Of a DNA stretch of 64,000 bases, positions 60,453-64,000 are shown piece after piece. Position numbers and translations under genes: made by a program. Each line of letters opens with the position of its first letter. Within the stretch, counting starts at the first letter, position 1. The stretch comes from Candidatus Saccharimonadota bacterium (lineage in GTDB: Bacteria; Patescibacteriota; Saccharimonadia; Saccharimonadales; Saccharimonadaceae), in contig CAJPOP010000001.1 of assembly GCA_905372305.1 (NCBI GenBank), forward strand, positions 62,001 through 126,000. Reading direction: 5' to 3'. The notes beneath the pieces are model-generated. The model saw only the letters and a program-made list of their open reading frames with translations. It was not told where the DNA came from and did no database searches.

Positions 60453-61145
60453 TTAATCTTTAATTTCGACGCCAGCGCTTTTTAGGGCGTCTTTGATAGC
60501 CGATTCAATTGAGCCAGTATTGTCCATCTGGACGTTCTTGCCGTTAACATAAAAAGTTGGCGTAGCCTTAACGCCGTGCTGCCGTCCGACTGCCAGATCA
60601 AAGTCGATTTTATTTTTTACCTTGGCGCTGGCGATATCCGACTTATATTGGTTAATATTAAGCTTTAGCTGCTCGGCGTACGACTGGAAAATATTGCTGC
60701 GTTCGCTGGTGTTGGCGTTATTCCAGGCGTTTTGGTTGGCATAAAGGAGTCCATTCATCTCCCAGAATTTACCCTGTAATCCAGCCGCTTCAGCTACCGC
60801 CGCCGCTGCTCGCGCGTTCGGATGAGAGCTGGCGATCGGGAAATTACGGAAAATTAGCAGCGTATTATCTTTATACTTTTCAACAACGCTTTTCGCTTTT
60901 GGCGCGGCAGTACTACATCCCGGACATTGGTAGTCGGCGTATTCAATGACGGTTACCTTGGCGTTTTTATTGCCGTACGTATGGTCGGCGATGTTGCTAT
61001 TACGTTTCTCAGCGCCGATTATTTTATTCATACTTTCTTCGGTAATATTGCTAACATCCAACCGGTCTTGGGTTGACATATAAATCATCCCGGCAATCAC
61101 CATCCCGACAATTATCATAAAAACTATCCAACTTTTTTTATTCAT
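60453..61145 (-). CDS. Membrane-anchored DsbA-like protein (CPGC)
   Basis: A 230-residue protein with an N-terminal transmembrane helix (about 6-24) and a thioredoxin_4/DsbA-type domain. Active site CPGC (Cys 74, 77) in EYADYQCPGCS; cis-Pro in VKATPTFYVNG. It is the third anchored thioredoxin-fold protein in the window (others at 30415 and 31910), with different active-site dipeptides. TTGGAGGA precedes the ATG. Single-gene unit. Confidence 0.92.
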   Translation of the reverse strand: MNKKSWIVFMIIVGMVIAGMIYMSTQDRLDVSNITEESMNKIIGAEKRNSNIADHTYGNKNAKVTVIEYADYQCPGCSTAAPKAKSVVEKYKDNTLLIFRNFPIASSHPNARAAAAVAEAAGLQGKFWEMNGLLYANQNAWNNANTSERSNIFQSYAEQLKLNINQYKSDIASAKVKNKIDFDLAVGRQHGVKATPTFYVNGKNVQMDNTGSIESAIKDALKSAGVEIKD

Positions 61146-61199
61146 AGTTCCTCCAAATTACTCTAGTCAGTATAGCATAAGATAGGGTACAATTAAACC

Positions 61200-62222
61200 A
61201 TGATGGTTGTGCTGCCAGTTGTCTATGTTGTCGTTTTTTTATGTCTTTTGGTGGTGTTGGGAATTCATCCGCAGTTATCGTCGCATAGCCGGTTTGAGCT
61301 GCAGCGGCGGGTGCATGCTGGCGATAGCGAGGCAGAGCTGTTGTTGAAGCGCCATATGCTGCTGCGCGATATTTTTTCTTTGCAGCGCGTTATCTCGGCA
61401 ATTTTATTGGTGGTGCTAAGCGTTATCGGCGTGGAATTATTCCATTGGGCAGTTGGCTTTTTAATATCGATTTTAATCGCGCTGGAAGCGGGTGCTTTGG
61501 CGCGGGTGAGTTTGTGGCAAAAGTATTCGCAAAAATTGTATGAAAAATACGAAGCTAAAATTTTGGCAGTAATTGAAAAATATCCGGCAATATTCAGAAC
61601 AATTCGTTCGGTCGCGCCGATTCCTAATGACCATTACGATATTGAATCGAAAGACGAGCTGTTGTCGATGGTTAAGCAATCCGGCGACGTATTGACGAAA
61701 GATGAAAAGCGGCTGGTTATCAACGGCTTGAGCTTTAATGAAATTTCTATCGACACAGTGATGACGCCGCGCAGTATGATTGAGTCAGTCAAATCAGACG
61801 AGCTGCTTGGGCCGCTGGTATTGGATGATTTGCATAAGAAAGGCTATAGCCGGTTTCCAGTGATTAAGGATGATATTGATCATGTGGTCGGTATTTTGTA
61901 CGTGCAAGATTTACTAATGATTGATCCGAAGTCTAAGTCGCGCCGCGCGGACGCGGTTATGGATAAGAACGTGTATTATATTCGCAATGATCGTTCGCTG
62001 AAGTATGCGCTGGCGGCATTCTTAAAAGTGCAGCGGCATCTGTTTGTGGTGGTGAACGAGTTTCGGGAGACGGTTGGACTACTTAGCCTGGAAGATGTTA
62101 TTGAAGCGCTACTAGGGCGGAAAATTGTTGACGAGTTTGACGTCTATGAAGATTTGCGCAAGGCTGCCGGGACGAATCCGCAAAAGAACAACCTATCGAC
62201 TAAAAAACGCCGCGACGTTTAA
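61200..62222 (+). CDS. Membrane CBS-domain protein (CNNM/HlyC/CorC-like)
   Basis: A 340-residue protein. Two or three N-terminal helices (about 3-22, 63-95) replace the usual DUF21 membrane domain, which looks shortened. A CBS pair follows (about 170-310): VMTPRSMIESV, then KKGYSRFPVI and LFVVVNEFRETVGLLSLEDVIEALLGRKIVDEFD, the hallmark of the HlyC/CorC/CNNM group. Members are linked to Mg/Co efflux. TACAAT (61188-61193) ends 6 nt before the ATG. The usual CorC_HlyC C-terminal domain is absent. Confidence 0.88.
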   Translation: MMVVLPVVYVVVFLCLLVVLGIHPQLSSHSRFELQRRVHAGDSEAELLLKRHMLLRDIFSLQRVISAILLVVLSVIGVELFHWAVGFLISILIALEAGALARVSLWQKYSQKLYEKYEAKILAVIEKYPAIFRTIRSVAPIPNDHYDIESKDELLSMVKQSGDVLTKDEKRLVINGLSFNEISIDTVMTPRSMIESVKSDELLGPLVLDDLHKKGYSRFPVIKDDIDHVVGILYVQDLLMIDPKSKSRRADAVMDKNVYYIRNDRSLKYALAAFLKVQRHLFVVVNEFRETVGLLSLEDVIEALLGRKIVDEFDVYEDLRKAAGTNPQKNNLSTKKRRDV

Positions 62223-62270
62223 CGTCTAGTTAGCACCGGCAAGCGCGTCTATATAGCTAAGATAAAGACA

Positions 62271-63035
62271 TTAGGAGACAAACTTTCGTTTCTGTTTTTG
62301 GCGGCCGAGTGTTTGCCGCGGCGGTTGCGGTATTTTGGCTGGTGCTGCCTCGGCTTTGGCAGTGCTAATACTGCTACTGCCAGGGAAAGGTACAGGGCGA
62401 GACGAAGCTTTCTCGGCTGACTGTATTAAGCGGATCAGTCTTTGTCCGTCGATAAGCATGATGCTACCCGTATGTTTTGGGTTTTTAGCAAATTGCTTGG
62501 CGTCCTCTGAAAAACTATTTATCGTTATTATAAAGGCGAAACCTCCGTTAAGACGGCTGGCAATTGGTTCGTAAAAATCTTTGATGGCGCTGGTCTCAAC
62601 TGTGCTAATGTTGTGTTTTTTACACTGCACATAACTTTGCAGATTATTTTTGCGCATAATGATATCGATACCGTTATCGCGGTTATAAGGTGTAACCTTG
62701 GTCTGGTATCCGAATGATTGGAATATTTCTGCTATGTATTTTTTGAAAGAATAAGCGTCGAGAGTGCGAATTTTCTCTAATAATTCTTGATCTGCTGTTT
62801 TTAAGCTATTTTCCGGTGCTGGCTGATCTACGGCGGCTGGCGCCGGCGCGGCAGATAAAGGCTCGTTTTCCGGGCGGCTGCTCGGCTGTTCTTTAATATA
62901 GCTATCTGCGGGCCTTCGTTTTGCCTCTTTTAATTCTAGTTTCTTGATTCTCTTAGACAAGGATAAATACAGATAGGCGAGAAAAACCCACAAGCAGATG
63001 CTTACAGATAAGAGAATAAACCCACCGCTATTCAT
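62271..63035 (-). CDS. Membrane-anchored Mrr-type restriction endonuclease-like protein
   Basis: A 254-residue protein. An N-terminal transmembrane helix (about 6-26) and a Pro/Ala-rich linker precede an Mrr-cat nuclease domain (about 85-205): KKYIAEIFQSFGYQTKVTPYNRDNGIDIIM (catalytic Asp in GID) and SYVQCKKH (QxK), the Mrr/PD-(D/E)XK pattern. A second Pro/Lys tail ends the protein. Membrane-tethered Mrr-like nucleases may cut incoming DNA at the surface or take part in DNA uptake. TATAAT (63042-63047 minus) ends 6 nt before the ATG. Confidence 0.88.
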   Translation of the reverse strand: MNSGGFILLSVSICLWVFLAYLYLSLSKRIKKLELKEAKRRPADSYIKEQPSSRPENEPLSAAPAPAAVDQPAPENSLKTADQELLEKIRTLDAYSFKKYIAEIFQSFGYQTKVTPYNRDNGIDIIMRKNNLQSYVQCKKHNISTVETSAIKDFYEPIASRLNGGFAFIITINSFSEDAKQFAKNPKHTGSIMLIDGQRLIRLIQSAEKASSRPVPFPGSSSISTAKAEAAPAKIPQPPRQTLGRQKQKRKFVS

Positions 63036-63073
63036 AAAATCATTATACCAGCTAATGTGCTATAATAACAGAT

Positions 63074-64000
63074 ATGAAAAATAGAATTTTGGCGGTAAAG
63101 GCCTCTGATGAAGTTGGGAAAAATATTACAGTAGCTGGCTGGGTACACTCCCGGCGCGATCACGGCGGGCTGATTTTTATTGACCTACGCGACCATACTG
63201 GGTTGGTGCAGCTGGTAATTAATCCTGAGCAGGCAGAGGCCTTTCGGTTGGCGGAAAGCCTGCGCGATGAGTTTGTGATTCGTGCCAGCGGCGTGGTGAC
63301 GGAGCGCGGCGAAGGTTTGAAGAACCCAAATATTGCCAGCGGTGATGTGGAAATTGTGGTGGAAAATCTGGAAATTTTGAACCGTGCCGAAACGCTGCCA
63401 ATCCAGCCGTTTGCCGAGGAAAACCAAGCGGGCGAGGACTTGCGTTTTAAGTATCGTTACCTCGACTTGCGCCGTCCAAAGATGCAACAGATGCTGAAAA
63501 AACGTGCTGAAATGTACCAGCGCATGCATCAGTATATGGATACTCGGGACTTCATTGAGATTCAGACGCCGATTTTGGCAAATTCCAGCCCCGAGGGCGC
63601 GCGCGATTTCCTCATCCCTAGTCGTCTGCAGGAGGGTAAGTTTTACGCTCTGCCGCAAGCACCGCAACAGTTCAAGCAGCTGTTGATGGTTGGCGGTGTG
63701 CCGCGATATTACCAGTTGGCGGCGTGTTTTCGCGACGAAGATCCGCGGGCTGATCGACTGTACGGGGAGTTTTATCAGCTGGATTTGGAGATGAGCTTCG
63801 TTGAGGACGGCGAGGAAGTCCGCCAGGAAGTTGAGCCGCTGATGCGGCAGCTAGCGACTGAGTTTGCGGGCAAGAAATTGCTGGATTTGAGCGATCTGTC
63901 GGTGGGCGACGGTCAGCCAATTCCGCGCATTTCCTACCGCGACGCCATGGAGACATATGGCTCGGACAAGCCGGACCTGCGTTTTGGCATGGAGCTGATT
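63074..64000 (+). CDS. aspS: Aspartyl-tRNA synthetase, 3'-truncated by the window
   Basis: The frame runs open from ATG 63074 to the window end (309 codons). The N-terminal OB-fold anticodon-binding domain (AGWVHSRRDHGGLIFIDLRD), the linker, and the start of the class II core with motif 1-2 landmarks (FIEIQTPIL, then YQLAACFRDEDPRADR) identify AspS. The bacterial insertion domain and motif 3 lie beyond the window. TATAAT (63061-63066) ends 7 nt before the ATG, another leaderless start. Whether it is the discriminating or the Asp/Asn type cannot be decided here. Confidence 0.97.
   Translation, partial: MKNRILAVKASDEVGKNITVAGWVHSRRDHGGLIFIDLRDHTGLVQLVINPEQAEAFRLAESLRDEFVIRASGVVTERGEGLKNPNIASGDVEIVVENLEILNRAETLPIQPFAEENQAGEDLRFKYRYLDLRRPKMQQMLKKRAEMYQRMHQYMDTRDFIEIQTPILANSSPEGARDFLIPSRLQEGKFYALPQAPQQFKQLLMVGGVPRYYQLAACFRDEDPRADRLYGEFYQLDLEMSFVEDGEEVRQEVEPLMRQLATEFAGKKLLDLSDLSVGDGQPIPRISYRDAMETYGSDKPDLRFGMELI

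Noticed and set aside
1..64000. CRISPR array, insertion sequence or rRNA operon
   Set aside because: No regularly spaced short repeats, no transposase or integrase frame and no rRNA-like stretch were seen.

Overview
The window looks like chromosome from a member of the Patescibacteria/CPR, most likely Saccharibacteria (TM7). The reasons are small tightly packed genes, many short membrane-anchored proteins, no biosynthetic clusters, an anaerobic nrdD/nrdG system, a complete arginine deiminase operon, and TGA used as an ordinary stop (for example at 520-522 and 30416-30418), which argues against the recoding lineages SR1 and Gracilibacteria. This placement is inferred from gene content; no rRNA is present.

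Layout. 1-1052: a truncated phosphotransferase-like gene and a P-loop kinase. 1053-7377: an NrdR-type regulated operon nrdD, nrdG, a ferredoxin-NADP-reductase-like protein and an 898-residue acidic protein carrying a four-cysteine cluster. 7469-10984: radC and a SNF2-family helicase. 10948-12638: a DUF3800 gene and an unknown partner, flanked by 80-bp direct repeats. 12661-21252: a seven-gene operon built on a type III restriction-modification system (mod, res), preceded by a Fic gene and a soluble/membrane protein pair, with a KilA-N gene between mod and res. The mod gene carries an in-frame amber codon. 21368-22369: a HEPN-motif protein. Much of 11-15 kb, 21.4-22.4 kb and 26.5-27.4 kb is AT-rich with many ATA/AGA codons, so these parts look acquired.

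22383-36836 is mostly envelope and transport: a polysaccharide deacetylase, CorA, a CHAP hydrolase, a frameshifted NUDIX gene, two ABC systems (one with a PadR regulator), a MazG-like enzyme, thioredoxin-like and DsbA-like membrane-anchored proteins, a VanZ-like protein, and a 60-codon membrane ORF in a strongly structured stretch. 36978-45588: an N-domain-less ClpB behind a CIRCE element, YhhN-like protein, galE, a sulfatase-type phosphoglycerol transferase, a polar amino-acid ABC importer, NUDIX and tRNA-Pro(CGG). 45707-64000: a heterodimeric ABC exporter, a nitrilase-family amidohydrolase, PEBP, a 50-codon membrane ORF with an ABC1/UbiB kinase, a DUF4918/SMUG2-like glycosylase, a methyltransferase, arcA-arcB-arcD-arcC, a second CorA, a DsbA-like protein, a CBS-domain protein, a membrane-anchored Mrr-type nuclease and the 5' part of aspS.

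A window-wide pattern is a -10 hexamer (TATAAT-like) ending 6-7 nt before the start codon in about 18 genes that lack a Shine-Dalgarno sequence. This implies leaderless mRNAs for the first genes of transcription units, while downstream genes carry AGGAG-type sites or overlap their neighbours. I used this spacing to choose several start codons.
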